This document shows positions 25,687-34,957 of a DNA stretch of 64,000 nt, one piece after another. The stretch lies in NCBI RefSeq assembly GCF_030684035.1, contig NZ_JAUXPI010000045.1:1-64000 (forward strand). Direction: 5' to 3'. Each line of letters opens with the position of its first letter. The stretch's first letter is position 1. Made by a program: the position numbers and the translations under genes. Under the pieces are notes generated by a model. It was not told where the DNA came from and did not search any database. It saw nothing but the letters and a program-made list of their open reading frames with translations. This stretch comes from Phaeovulum sp. Its GTDB lineage: Bacteria > Pseudomonadota > Alphaproteobacteria > Rhodobacterales > Rhodobacteraceae.

Positions 25687-26514
25687 CTAAAGCCCATAGC
25701 GCGACCAGAGCGCGCGTTCCTCGGCCAGATCAAGCGCTGCGGAAAGTACTGCCGTGGTTGCCTCTGCCGCGCCGAAACGCCGCCAGAACGGGCGACGGAG
25801 GCCGTATTGAACAAGCCGAACCTTGTCGCCGTAAAGCGCCTTGAGCTTGGGAACCAAATGCGCGATGCCGTCGATCAGCCCGACTTCAAGCGCCTGCTGC
25901 CCCACCCAGATGTCGCCGGTGAACAAATCGCGCCCTGCCGCCAGTTTCGCGCCGCGCCGATCGGTGATCTGCGCCTTGAAAGCCGCGTGCATCGGTTCCA
26001 GCAAGGCGTGCAGCCGCACCACATCCTCGGGTTTTTCCGGCCGGAACGGGTCCATGAAGCTTTTCGCGCTGCCCGCCGTGTGCACCCGCCGTTCTACCCC
26101 GTAGCGTTCGATCAGCCCGGCAAGGCCGAACCCCGCCGAGATCACCCCGATCGAGCCGACGAGCGAGGTGGCATCGGCCCAGATGTCATCGGCGGCCGAG
26201 GCGAGCCAGTAGCCGCCCGAGGCCGCGATATCTTCGACGAAGGCATGCACCGGCAGCTTGGTTTCATCTGCCAGTCTGCGGATGTGCGCCGCGATCAGCG
26301 CGCTTTGCACCGGCGAGCCGCCGGGCGAGTTGATGACAAGCGCCACCGCTGCGGGCTTGCCACGGCGGAATGCACGCTCCAGCAACGGGCCGAGTGCGGC
26401 ATCGGAAAGCCCGGCGGCACCGGGGCGAGCGGCACCGATGGCCCCTTGAAGCCGCACCACGGCAACCCGGGGCTGGCGTTTGCGGAACGGGGGAAGATAT
26501 TGTCTGATGTCCAT
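25687..26514 (-). CDS. S49-family serine protease (SppA/SohB-like)
   Basis: A 275-residue protease of the signal-peptide-peptidase family. The Ser-Lys dyad is S99 (IAASGGYW) and K151 (GSAKSFMDPF), and NSPGGS at 62-67 forms the oxyanion region. It is the short single-domain form and has no obvious membrane anchor, unlike E. coli SohB, so it may be peripheral or use the neighbour's helix. It heads the minus-strand group sppA-like, zinc-ribbon, antiporter, SDR. Confidence 0.87.
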   Translation of the reverse strand: MDIRQYLPPFRKRQPRVAVVRLQGAIGAARPGAAGLSDAALGPLLERAFRRGKPAAVALVINSPGGSPVQSALIAAHIRRLADETKLPVHAFVEDIAASGGYWLASAADDIWADATSLVGSIGVISAGFGLAGLIERYGVERRVHTAGSAKSFMDPFRPEKPEDVVRLHALLEPMHAAFKAQITDRRGAKLAAGRDLFTGDIWVGQQALEVGLIDGIAHLVPKLKALYGDKVRLVQYGLRRPFWRRFGAAEATTAVLSAALDLAEERALWSRYGL

Positions 26515-26666
26515 CTGCCCGATGTAGGCCGACTGTCTTGGAGCGGCAAGCCGGGCCGAGAGATTTTACGCCGGGCGTGTCGCGGCGGCATGGTGGCTGC
26601 CAAAATCGCGCCGGGCAGGGCGGGTCTGGCGCATCCGGCCTCTGGAAGGCCGCAAAGAGCAAAGAT

Positions 26667-26693
26667 TTGATTTCCCGCGCGCCGCACTTTAGG
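26667..26693 (+). promoter_or_regulatory. weak promoter-like pair upstream of fdsG
   Basis: TTGATT at 26667-26672 and TTTAGG at 26688-26693 are separated by 15 bp in the 206-bp gap between the divergent sppA-like gene and fdsG. Spacing is short, so this is tentative. No regulator gene is linked to the fds operon and no clear dyad was seen here. Confidence 0.25.
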
Positions 26694-26720
26694 CCAGCCT
26701 CATGCTACCCCGGAGCCGCC

Positions 26721-27185
26721 ATGCCTGAGCCAAGCCAGACCAATCGTGTTGCCGAAATCTGCCAGGCCCATGCCGGGCGCGAAGGCGCGTTGCTGCCTAT
26801 CCTGCATGCGGTGCAGGCCGAATTCGGGCATGTGCCGTCCGAGACACTGCCGCTGCTGGCCAAGGCGCTGGCGGTGACGGTGGCCGAGGTGCAGGGCGTG
26901 GTCAGCTTCTATCACGATTTCCGCGCAGCACCCGCCGGGCGTCATGTGCTGAAAATCTGCCGCGCCGAGGCCTGCCAGGCGATGGGCGCGGTGGCGCTGG
27001 CCGAGGCTGCCAAGGCGCGGCTCGGGGTGGATTGGCATGGCACCTCTGCGGGCGGGGTGACGCTGGAGCCGGTGTTTTGCCTAGGCCTCTGCGCTGCCGC
27101 CCCGGCGCTGATGCTGAATGGCGTGCTGGCGGCGCGGGTCGATGTGGCGCGGCTGGGCGAGATGTTGGCGGAGGCGGGGGCATGA
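26721..27185 (+). CDS. fdsG: NAD-dependent formate dehydrogenase gamma subunit
   Basis: A 154-residue NuoE-like thioredoxin-fold subunit. Its [2Fe-2S] cluster ligands are C80, C85, C120 and C124 (ICRAEAC and FCLGLC). In the soluble formate dehydrogenase it passes electrons beside FdsB toward NAD+. ATG 26721 was chosen because the family N terminus begins there; an upstream extension in the same frame has no homology. It opens the operon and overlaps fdsB by 4 bp. Confidence 0.93.
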   Translation: MPEPSQTNRVAEICQAHAGREGALLPILHAVQAEFGHVPSETLPLLAKALAVTVAEVQGVVSFYHDFRAAPAGRHVLKICRAEACQAMGAVALAEAAKARLGVDWHGTSAGGVTLEPVFCLGLCAAAPALMLNGVLAARVDVARLGEMLAEAGA

Positions 27186-28708
27186 AGATTTACGTTCCCG
27201 CCGATGCGCTGGCGCGCGCGCTGGGTGCCGATGCGGTGGCCGCAGCCCTTGCCGCTGCCGCTGCCGCGCGCGGTTTGGTGGTGCAGATCCTGCGCAATGG
27301 CAGCCGGGGCATGGCGTGGCTGGAGCCGCTGGTAGAGGTCGAGACGCCTGAGGGACGGCTGGCCTTTGGTCCGTTTTCCGGTGCCGATGCCGGGGCGCTG
27401 TTCGATGCGCCCGAGGCGCACCCGAAGGCGCTGGGGCTTACCGAGGAAGTCCCGTTCCTGAAGCGCCAGACGCGGCTGACTTTTGCCCGCGTCGGCGTGA
27501 TCGACCCGCTTGATCTGGCCGATTACGAGGCAGAGGGCGGCCTAGCGGGGCTGCGCCGGGCGCTGGCGATGCGGCCCGAGGCGGTGGTTGCCGAGGTGGC
27601 GGACAGCGGGCTGCGCGGGCGCGGTGGCGCGGGCTTTCCCACCGGCATCAAATGGCGCACGGTCGCGGCCGCGCCGGGGCCGCAGAAATACATCGTCTGC
27701 AACGCCGATGAGGGCGACAGCGGCAGCTTTGCCGACCGCATGCTGATCGAGGGCGACCCTTTCGCGCTGATCGAAGGCATGGCGATTGCGGGCCTCGCTG
27801 TCGGGGCCGACAAGGGCTTTGTCTATATCCGCTCCGAATACCCTGACGCCATCGCGGTGCTTGGCCGCGCGCTGGCGCTGGCGCGCGGCGCGGGGCTGCT
27901 TGGCGCTTCGGTTCTGGGCAGTGGCCGGGGTTTTGACATCGAGTTGCGGGTTGGTGCCGGGTCCTATGTCTGCGGCGAGGAAACCGCGCTGTTGAACAGC
28001 ATCGAGGGCAAGCGCGGCACAGTGCGCGCCAAGCCGCCGCTGCCCGCGATCGAGGGGCTTTGGGGCAAGCCGACGGTGGTGAACAACGTGCTCAGCCTTG
28101 CCACGGTGCCGATCATTCTGGCGCGCGGCGCGGGTTATTACCGCGACTTCGGCATTGGCCGTTCGCGCGGGACCATGCCGCTGCAACTGGCGGGCAATGT
28201 GCGCTTTGGCGGGCTCTTTGAGGTGCCATTCGGGCTGACCCTCGGCGAGATCGTCAACGACATCGGCGGCGGCACCGCAAGCGGCCGCCCGGTCAAGGCG
28301 GTGCAGGTGGGTGGCCCCTTGGGGGCATGGTTCCCGCCAGCGCTGTTCGATACCCCCTTTGGCTACGAGGAATTCGCGGCGGCGGGCGGGCTTATTGGCC
28401 ACGCCGGGCTGGTGGTGGTCGATGAAAGCGCCGACATGCTGGCCCTCGCGCGCTTTGCCATGGAGTTTTGCGCCGTCGAATCTTGTGGCAAATGCACCCC
28501 CTGCCGGATCGGTTCGGTGCGCGGGGTTGAAACGCTTGACCGCATCGCCGCGGGCGATGGCACCGCAGTTCCGCTTCTGCGCGATCTTTGCGAAACCATG
28601 CGGCTCGGTTCGCTCTGTGCGCTTGGGGGGTTCGCGCCCTATCCGGTGCTGAGCGCGCTTGACCATTTCCCGCAAGATTTCGCCCGCGCAAGGGAGGCCG
28701 CCGAATGA
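27182..28708 (+). CDS. fdsB: NAD-dependent formate dehydrogenase beta subunit (diaphorase)
   Basis: A 508-residue NuoF-like protein that holds FMN and reduces NAD+. An N-terminal thioredoxin-like part (1-~120) precedes GRGGAGFPTGIKW, the nucleotide-binding CNADEGDSGSF and GSYVCGEETALLNS. The [4Fe-4S] ligands are C435, C438, C441 and C479 (ESCGKCTPC and SLCALG). The N-terminal domain shows the NuoE/NuoF-like fusion usual in FdsB. Overlaps by ATGA at both ends indicate translational coupling with fdsG and fdsA. Confidence 0.94.
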   Translation: MKIYVPADALARALGADAVAAALAAAAAARGLVVQILRNGSRGMAWLEPLVEVETPEGRLAFGPFSGADAGALFDAPEAHPKALGLTEEVPFLKRQTRLTFARVGVIDPLDLADYEAEGGLAGLRRALAMRPEAVVAEVADSGLRGRGGAGFPTGIKWRTVAAAPGPQKYIVCNADEGDSGSFADRMLIEGDPFALIEGMAIAGLAVGADKGFVYIRSEYPDAIAVLGRALALARGAGLLGASVLGSGRGFDIELRVGAGSYVCGEETALLNSIEGKRGTVRAKPPLPAIEGLWGKPTVVNNVLSLATVPIILARGAGYYRDFGIGRSRGTMPLQLAGNVRFGGLFEVPFGLTLGEIVNDIGGGTASGRPVKAVQVGGPLGAWFPPALFDTPFGYEEFAAAGGLIGHAGLVVVDESADMLALARFAMEFCAVESCGKCTPCRIGSVRGVETLDRIAAGDGTAVPLLRDLCETMRLGSLCALGGFAPYPVLSALDHFPQDFARAREAAE

Positions 28709-31575
28709 AAGACTTCATCCTGCCCGGTCGCGACATGGGCACGCCCGCGCGCAAGGGTGCGCCGGTCAGTCTGACCATCGATGGCTTCGCCATAACCGTG
28801 CCTGCGGGCACCAGCGTGATGCGCGCGGCGGCCGAGGCGGGGATTCGCATTCCCAAGCTCTGCGCCACCGACAGCCTTGAGCCGATCGGTGCCTGCCGCC
28901 TTTGCGCGGTGGAAATTGCGGGCCAGCGCGGCACCCCTGCCTCCTGCACCACGCCGGTCGCCCCCGGCATGGTGGTGCACACCCAGACCGAAGCCCTTGC
29001 GCGGCTTCGGCGCGGGGTAATGGAGCTGACCATTTCGGACCACCCGCTCGATTGCCTCACCTGTGCCGCCAATGGCGACTGCGAGTTGCAGGACATGGCC
29101 GGGGCGGTGGGGCTGCGCGAAGTGCGCTATGCCCCCGGTGCCAACCATTTTGCGCAGCGCGCGGCCGAGGTGGCAAACCCGGAATGGCGGCCAAAAGACG
29201 CCTCCAACCCCTATTTCACCTATGACCCGGCCAAGTGCATCGTCTGCATGCGCTGCGTGCGGGCCTGCGAAGAGGTGCAGGGCACCTTTGCGCTGACCAT
29301 CGACGGGCGCGGTTTTGCCAGTCGCGTGGTGGCGGGGCAGGATGTGCCCTTCATGGCATCCGATTGCGTTTCCTGCGGGGCTTGCGTACAGGCCTGCCCG
29401 ACCGCAACCTTGCAGGAAAACTCGGTCATCGCCATCGGCACGCCCGAGCGCTCGGTCATCACCACCTGCGCCTATTGCGGCGTCGGGTGCAGTTTCGAGG
29501 CGCAGATGCGCGGCGATACGCTGGTGCGGATGGTGCCGTGGAAAGAGGGCAAGGCCAACCGTGGCCACTCCTGCGTGAAAGGCCGCTTCGCCTGGGGCTA
29601 TGCGCAACATCAGGACCGCATCCTCAAGCCGATGGTGCGCGAGGCGATCACCGATGCCTGGCGCGAGGTGGGTTGGGAGGAAGCGATCGGCTTTGCCGCC
29701 GCGCGGCTGAGCGCGATTCGCGCCGAAAGCGGGCCGGATGCGCTTGGCGTCATCACCTCGTCGCGCTGCACCAACGAGGAAACCTTTCTGGTGCAGAAAC
29801 TCGCCCGCGCGGTCTTTGGCACCAACAACACCGACACCTGCGCCCGCGTTTGCCATTCGCCCACCGGCTACGGGCTGAAACAGACCTTCGGCACCTCTGC
29901 AGGCACGCAGGATTTCGATTCGGTCGAAGCGGTCGATTGCGCCGTGGTGATCGGTGCCAACCCGACCGACGGGCACCCGGTCTTTGCCAGCCGCCTGCGC
30001 AGGCGGTTACGGCAGGGGGCAGGGCTGATCGTCATCGACCCGCGCCGGATCGACCTTCTGGACACCCCGCACATGGGCGAGGGGCTGCATCTTGCGCTGC
30101 GCCCGGGCACCAATGTGGCGGTGCTGACAGCGCTGGCGCATGTGATCGTGACCGAAAGGCTTTACGATGAGGCCTTCATCCGCGCCCGCTGCGACTGGGA
30201 CGAGTTCGCCGATTACATGGAGTTCGCGGCGCGGCCCGAGCATGCGCCCGAGGTGGTCGAGGCGCTTTCCGGGGTGCCCGCGGCGAACATCCGCGCTGCC
30301 GCGCGCGCCTATGCCGCTGCCGCCAATGGTGCCATCTACTACGGCCTCGGCGTGACCGAGCACAGCCAGGGTTCCACCACGGTGATGGCAATTGCCAACC
30401 TGGCGATGATGACCGGCAACATCGGCCGCCCCGGCGTCGGGGTTAACCCGCTGCGCGGCCAGAACAATGTGCAGGGCAGTTGCGACATGGGGTCGTTTCC
30501 GCATGAATTGCCCGGCTACCGGCATGTTTCCGACCCCGCTGCGCGCGGTGTTTTTGAAGCCGCATGGGGGGTCAGCCTCAGCCCGGAACCGGGACTGCGC
30601 ATTCCCAACATGCTGGATGCGGCGCAGAGCGGGCAGTTCCGCGCGATCTACATTCAAGGTGAGGACATTTTGCAGTCGGACCCCGACACCAGGCACGTCG
30701 CGGCGGGACTTGCCGCGATGGAATGCGTGATCGTGCACGACCTTTTCCTCAATGAGACCGCCGCTTATGCGCATGTGTTCCTGCCCGGCTCGACCTTTCT
30801 GGAAAAGGACGGCACCTTCACCAACGCCGAACGGCGGATCAACCGGGTGCGCCGGGTGATGGCCCCGAAAAACGGCTTTGCCGACTGGGAAGTGACGCAA
30901 TTGCTTGCCAACGCGCTGGGCGCAGGCTGGGCCTACAGCCACCCTTCGCAGGTGATGGACGAGATCGCCGCCACCACGCCGGGTTTTGCCGGGGTGAATT
31001 ACCCGATGCTGGAGGCGCGCGGATCGGTGCAGTGGCCCTGCAACGACGCGGCACCCGAAGGCAGCCCGATCATGCATGTCGATGGCTTCGTGCGCGGGCG
31101 CGGCCGCTTCATCCGCACCGAATACATCGCTACGGATGAGCGCAGTGGTCCGCGCTTTCCGCTGCTGCTGACCACCGGCCGGGTGCTGAGCCAATACAAT
31201 GTCGGTGCCCAGACGCGGCGCACCGAAAACACCGCCTGGCATGCCGAGGATGTGCTGGAAATCCACCCGCATGACGCCGAGGTGCGCGGCGTCAAGCACG
31301 GCGATCTGGTGCGGCTTGCCTCGCGCGTGGGCGAAACCAGCCTGCGCGCCGAGGTGACCGAGCGGGTGGCACCGGGGGTGGTCTATACCACCTTCCATCA
31401 CCCCGGCACCCAGGCCAACGTGGTGACCACCGACAATTCCGACTGGGCCACGAACTGCCCGGAATACAAGGTTACCGCAGTGCAGGTGTCGGCCTCGAAC
31501 GGGCCTTCGGAATGGCAATCCGATTATGCCGCGCTCATCTCGCTTCAGCGGCGCATCGCCCCGGCGGCGGAATGA
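28705..31575 (+). CDS. fdsA: formate dehydrogenase alpha subunit, Mo-bis-MGD catalytic chain
   Basis: A 956-residue catalytic subunit that oxidises formate to CO2. Clusters in order: [2Fe-2S] C53/C64/C67/C81; NuoG-like H113/C117/C120/C126; two [4Fe-4S] at C178/181/184/188 and C221/224/227/231; and the Mo-proximal cluster C255/258/262/290. The Mo ligand and partner are C383-H384 in ARVCHSPT, as in Rhodobacter capsulatus FdsA (C386, H387). The cysteine, not selenocysteine, shows a Sec-independent enzyme. The enzyme is cytosolic, with no Tat signal. It overlaps fdsB and fdsC. Confidence 0.96.
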   Translation: MKDFILPGRDMGTPARKGAPVSLTIDGFAITVPAGTSVMRAAAEAGIRIPKLCATDSLEPIGACRLCAVEIAGQRGTPASCTTPVAPGMVVHTQTEALARLRRGVMELTISDHPLDCLTCAANGDCELQDMAGAVGLREVRYAPGANHFAQRAAEVANPEWRPKDASNPYFTYDPAKCIVCMRCVRACEEVQGTFALTIDGRGFASRVVAGQDVPFMASDCVSCGACVQACPTATLQENSVIAIGTPERSVITTCAYCGVGCSFEAQMRGDTLVRMVPWKEGKANRGHSCVKGRFAWGYAQHQDRILKPMVREAITDAWREVGWEEAIGFAAARLSAIRAESGPDALGVITSSRCTNEETFLVQKLARAVFGTNNTDTCARVCHSPTGYGLKQTFGTSAGTQDFDSVEAVDCAVVIGANPTDGHPVFASRLRRRLRQGAGLIVIDPRRIDLLDTPHMGEGLHLALRPGTNVAVLTALAHVIVTERLYDEAFIRARCDWDEFADYMEFAARPEHAPEVVEALSGVPAANIRAAARAYAAAANGAIYYGLGVTEHSQGSTTVMAIANLAMMTGNIGRPGVGVNPLRGQNNVQGSCDMGSFPHELPGYRHVSDPAARGVFEAAWGVSLSPEPGLRIPNMLDAAQSGQFRAIYIQGEDILQSDPDTRHVAAGLAAMECVIVHDLFLNETAAYAHVFLPGSTFLEKDGTFTNAERRINRVRRVMAPKNGFADWEVTQLLANALGAGWAYSHPSQVMDEIAATTPGFAGVNYPMLEARGSVQWPCNDAAPEGSPIMHVDGFVRGRGRFIRTEYIATDERSGPRFPLLLTTGRVLSQYNVGAQTRRTENTAWHAEDVLEIHPHDAEVRGVKHGDLVRLASRVGETSLRAEVTERVAPGVVYTTFHHPGTQANVVTTDNSDWATNCPEYKVTAVQVSASNGPSEWQSDYAALISLQRRIAPAAE

Positions 31576-32390
31576 GCGCGCCAGCTTCCGCATCACGGCA
31601 CCCGGTGCGGGCATGGGTGAGTGGCTGGCAGAATGCGGCGCGGCTTTTGCCCGAGGAAGTGCCGGTGGCGCTGGTCTATGACGGCGCGACCCAGGCGGTC
31701 ATGATGGCCTCGCCCGCCGATCTGGCCGATTTCCTGCTGGGGTTCGCGCTGACCGAGGGCCTGATCGCCAGCGCCGCCGAACTGACCGCAACCGAGATCG
31801 TGCCGCAGCCGCGCGGTATCGAGGCGCGCGCCTGGCTGGTGCCGGGAGCCGCGGCGCGGCTTGCGGCGCGGCGGCGGGCGATGGCGGGGCCGGTGGGCTG
31901 CGGGCTTTGCGGCATCGACAGCATCGCCGAGGCGCTGCGCGCGTTGCCGCGCGCCGTGCCAACCTCGGGGCCGCGTCTTGGGCCGCAGGCTCCGGCCGCG
32001 GCGCTGACCGCGCTTGCCGCTGCGCAGCCACTGCATGCCGAAACCCGCGCCACCCATGCCGCCGGATTCTGGCTGCCCGATGCCGGTCTCGTTTCGGTGC
32101 GCGAGGATGTGGGGCGGCACAACGCGCTCGACAAGCTCGCGGGGGCGCTTTCGCGCGGGCAGGCCGAGATTTCGGCGGGGGTGCTGGTGTTGACCTCGCG
32201 GATTTCGGTAGATCTGGTGCAGAAGGCGGCAATGATTGGCGCGCGGGTGCTGATCGGGGCCGCGGCACCGACGGCGCTTGCCGTTGCCGAAGCCGAGGCG
32301 GCGGCAATCACGCTTGTCGCCCGGGTCCGGGGTGACAGCTTCGATGTTTATTCCCACCCGCAACGCATCAATGGCGAGGGCCAGGCATGA
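31572..32390 (+). CDS. fdsC: formate dehydrogenase cofactor-sulfuration chaperone FdsC (FdhD family)
   Basis: A 272-residue FdhD-type protein. The mobile loop has two cysteines, C110 and C113 (VGCGLCG), which in FdhD relay sulfur from a desulfurase to the bis-MGD cofactor. The REDVGRHNALDKL segment and the TSRISVDLVQKAAMIG end are typical. FdsC is known to bind the matured cofactor and deliver it to FdsA. It overlaps fdsA by 4 bp and fdsD by 4 bp. The Arg-Asn-Phe lead-in seen in E. coli FdhD is absent, as expected for the FdsC branch. Confidence 0.92.
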   Translation: MSAPASASRHPVRAWVSGWQNAARLLPEEVPVALVYDGATQAVMMASPADLADFLLGFALTEGLIASAAELTATEIVPQPRGIEARAWLVPGAAARLAARRRAMAGPVGCGLCGIDSIAEALRALPRAVPTSGPRLGPQAPAAALTALAAAQPLHAETRATHAAGFWLPDAGLVSVREDVGRHNALDKLAGALSRGQAEISAGVLVLTSRISVDLVQKAAMIGARVLIGAAAPTALAVAEAEAAAITLVARVRGDSFDVYSHPQRINGEGQA

Positions 32391-32617
32391 GAGATGAAAA
32401 GCTGATCCGCATGGCGAACCAGATTGCCGCCTTTTTCGTCAGCCAGCCCGGCACCGCGTCAGAGGGTGTTGCGGCGCATATCAACGACAACTGGTCGCCG
32501 CCGATGCGGGCGGCGCTGCTTGCCCATGTGGCAGGGGGGGGCGCGGGCCTTGCGCTTGCGGTGGTCGAGGCGGCTCCGCGGCTGCGCCCGCCCCCGGCGC
32601 GGGCGGCCAAGGCCTGA
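32387..32617 (+). CDS. fdsD: formate dehydrogenase delta subunit
   Basis: A 76-residue protein. The N-terminal part, KLIRMANQIAAFFVSQPG then VAAHINDNWSPPMR, is the hallmark of FdsD, a small helical subunit that stabilises the complex and helps cofactor insertion. The alanine-rich end is variable. It closes the fdsGBACD operon, and a convergent coiled-coil gene begins 9 bp later. Confidence 0.92.
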   Translation: MRDEKLIRMANQIAAFFVSQPGTASEGVAAHINDNWSPPMRAALLAHVAGGGAGLALAVVEAAPRLRPPPARAAKA

Positions 32618-32625
32618 ACCGGCAG

Positions 32626-32955
32626 CTATTTCCCCGCGTTCTGCTTTTCGATGTAGCCGCGCAGTTCTTCGGCCTCCTGGCGGGCATCGCGCAGGCCATC
32701 CATCGCGGCGCGCAATTCGGCCTCGGTCTGGTGGTTCTGGCTCACCAGTTCCGCTTCGCGCTGATCGAGGTATTCCATCGCCTGATCGCGCATTTCCTCG
32801 GCCTCGTGCAGCGCCTGCGCCATCTGTTCCAGCTCGCCCATGTCGGCTTTGGTCATTCGGGTCAGGCGGTGCAAAAGCCATGATGCGAACCAGCCAAGGC
32901 AAAATGCGGCGAAAAGGATGATCGCGGTGGCGGTGATGAATTCTTCTCGGTTCAT
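32626..32955 (-). CDS. membrane-anchored coiled-coil protein
   Basis: A 109-residue protein: one membrane helix (TAIILFAAFCLGWFASWLL, ~9-27) and then a long charged coiled coil (residues ~35-105) rich in Glu, Gln and Arg. This layout fits a small inner-membrane scaffold facing the cytoplasm. I do not know a function. It lies 22 bp downstream of the OmpA/BON gene on the same strand, so it may be part of an envelope unit. ATG 32955 begins just before the helix. Confidence 0.7.
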   Translation of the reverse strand: MNREEFITATAIILFAAFCLGWFASWLLHRLTRMTKADMGELEQMAQALHEAEEMRDQAMEYLDQREAELVSQNHQTEAELRAAMDGLRDARQEAEELRGYIEKQNAGK

Positions 32956-32977
32956 GGCTCGGATCCTGCCGCGAGGT

Positions 32978-34957
32978 CTAGGGGGTGGTGGGTGCCGGGC
33001 GCGCGGTTGGGCGATCGGCGGTGATGACGGGTCCAGCCACCCATGCCGGGCCGGTTGTGGCGGCGGGCGTGGCGGCATCGCTTTCGAGTAGCAGAAACTC
33101 GATGCGCCGGTTTGCTTCGCGGCCGGCTTCGGTGCCGTTGTCGGCAATCGGCTGCGCCTCGCCGAAGCCCTGCGAAACGATGTTGCCGGTCAGCACCCGA
33201 CGCTGTTGCAGCGCCACCACCACGGCCCGGGCGCGCCCCTGCGACAGGCGCAGGTTCATGTCTTCGCTGCCCTGGCTGTCGGTATGGCCGCCGATCTGCA
33301 TCGGCACCGCTTCACATTCGCGCACGATCACGGCAAGCGCGTCAATGGTTGGCGCGGCGGCGGCGGTGATGACCGACGATCCGGGTTCGAAAGTGATCTT
33401 GTTTTCAGCCAGCACCGCGTTCAGCCGCGCCACGCAATCGGCACCGCTCGGGCCGTCGGGTTCCGGCTCTGGTGGCGCGAGGTAGGTCAGTGTCAGTTCG
33501 ATGCGCGCGCCCTGGCCGAGCCGCGACACGAACAGCCGCGAAATTGTGTCCGAGGCCTGCGCGTCATCGGTCTCGCCGCTCAGCCTGATCACCTCGGGGC
33601 GCACCTGCACGTTGCCGGACGAAAGCTTGCCCAGAGCCTCGACCGAGGTCAGCACCCGCGCGGTCCAGCCGGTGGGCAGATCGGCGTAGATCCGGGTGGC
33701 AAGGTATACCGAAGCGTGGCCGAACTCGGCAGCGGCAAGCGCTGCAAGCGCGTCGCGGGCGCGTTGGTCGGGAACCCGGCCGCGCAGCTGAACACTGCCT
33801 GTAGCAGAGAGCGTGGCAAAGAATTCCGGCGGCTCGGTGGCGGTGCTGGAGCCGTTCACTGGCTTTTCCGGCAGGTTTGCATGCAGCGAAAACACCGCTG
33901 GCAGGTTCGATTCAAGCTCGCCCACGACGCGGTCGAAATCTGCCTGCGTGACGTTTTCGGCGGCGATCAGTGCAATGTCGGCATCCGAAAAGGTGATCGA
34001 GCCGCCGCCGATGCCTGCCAGCGCCCCGAGCCCCATTTCGACCGCCTCGGCCCAGTTCGGCGAAGGCACGCCCATGCCGATGGTGCAGCCAAGCGCGCCC
34101 TGCGCCCCGGCGCGCCGCGCGGCCTCCAGAATGCGCGCTTGCGCGCGTTCGCTATCGGCCGAACAGGCATCGAACCGCGCACCCTCGGCGTCGATCAAAA
34201 AGCGCAGCGTGAACGGGGTAATCACCGGCCGCGGTGCCGAAATGTCCAGCTCCAGGAGCAGCGACGCGGGGGTGCTGCGGCGCAGATCGGTTTCGATGCG
34301 GCCCTTTTCGCGGGTGCTTTCGGCAATGGCGGTGATCGCCACCCGGTTCGCCGAGATCGAAATCTTGGAACGCGGCAGCGCCTTCAGCGCCGACACGCCA
34401 AAGTCGAGCGCCCGCGCCCAGCCCTCGGGCTCGCGGTAGTCTGCGCTTTCGAGCATGTCGGCCACCTGCCCGCCGCCGGCGCTGGCCACCAGTTCGGCCA
34501 CCAGCGCCGCGCGGTCGGTTGTAGCCGGAACCAGCCCGATCAACGACACGCCATCATCATTGCGCAGCATTTCAAGCGAGAACTCCGGCGGCGCAACTGC
34601 TACCGGGCGGGCGACCTCGGTCAGATCGACAATCCGGCTGGCTTCGACCACCTGCCCCAGCGCCGTGAGCACCCGAAACCGGTGCCCCTCGGAAGGCGCA
34701 ACGCCTGCAACCCGCACCTGCAAGCCGTCGGCACCGATCACCGCCCAGTCATGGCCCGCTATGGCAAGCTCGAGCTGCGCCGCCTTGCGGGTGCGCATTT
34801 CGATCACGGTCGCGGCAGTGCCCGCGACCACCGCAGCAAGAAGGAACGCCAGCACAAAAGCCAGCGCGGTCAGAATCTTCGGGCCGTGGCGCATGCGGCG
34901 GTTGCCTTTGGTCGGTTGCTTCTGGCCCTGCTTAGGCCGGTGGTGCGGCGCATTCAA
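32978..34957 (-). CDS. OmpA-family protein with BON-like repeats, inner-membrane anchored
   Basis: A 659-residue protein. A basic N terminus leads into a membrane helix at about 28-48. The long middle part has repeated BON-like units (LVGLVPATTDRAALVAEL; QLRGRVPDQRARDALAAL). The end is an OmpA peptidoglycan-binding domain: FEPGSSVITAAAAPTIDALA, then GHTDSQGSEDMNLRLSQGRA and ANRRIEF. It probably tethers the inner membrane to the cell wall. It abuts ubiA with no gap (34957/34958). Confidence 0.85.
   Translation of the reverse strand: MNAPHHRPKQGQKQPTKGNRRMRHGPKILTALAFVLAFLLAAVVAGTAATVIEMRTRKAAQLELAIAGHDWAVIGADGLQVRVAGVAPSEGHRFRVLTALGQVVEASRIVDLTEVARPVAVAPPEFSLEMLRNDDGVSLIGLVPATTDRAALVAELVASAGGGQVADMLESADYREPEGWARALDFGVSALKALPRSKISISANRVAITAIAESTREKGRIETDLRRSTPASLLLELDISAPRPVITPFTLRFLIDAEGARFDACSADSERAQARILEAARRAGAQGALGCTIGMGVPSPNWAEAVEMGLGALAGIGGGSITFSDADIALIAAENVTQADFDRVVGELESNLPAVFSLHANLPEKPVNGSSTATEPPEFFATLSATGSVQLRGRVPDQRARDALAALAAAEFGHASVYLATRIYADLPTGWTARVLTSVEALGKLSSGNVQVRPEVIRLSGETDDAQASDTISRLFVSRLGQGARIELTLTYLAPPEPEPDGPSGADCVARLNAVLAENKITFEPGSSVITAAAAPTIDALAVIVRECEAVPMQIGGHTDSQGSEDMNLRLSQGRARAVVVALQQRRVLTGNIVSQGFGEAQPIADNGTEAGREANRRIEFLLLESDAATPAATTGPAWVAGPVITADRPTARPAPTTP

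Noticed and set aside
28705-31575. Selenocysteine in the formate dehydrogenase
   Set aside because: The active-site codon at 29851-29853 is TGC (cysteine), and the reading frame has no internal TGA.
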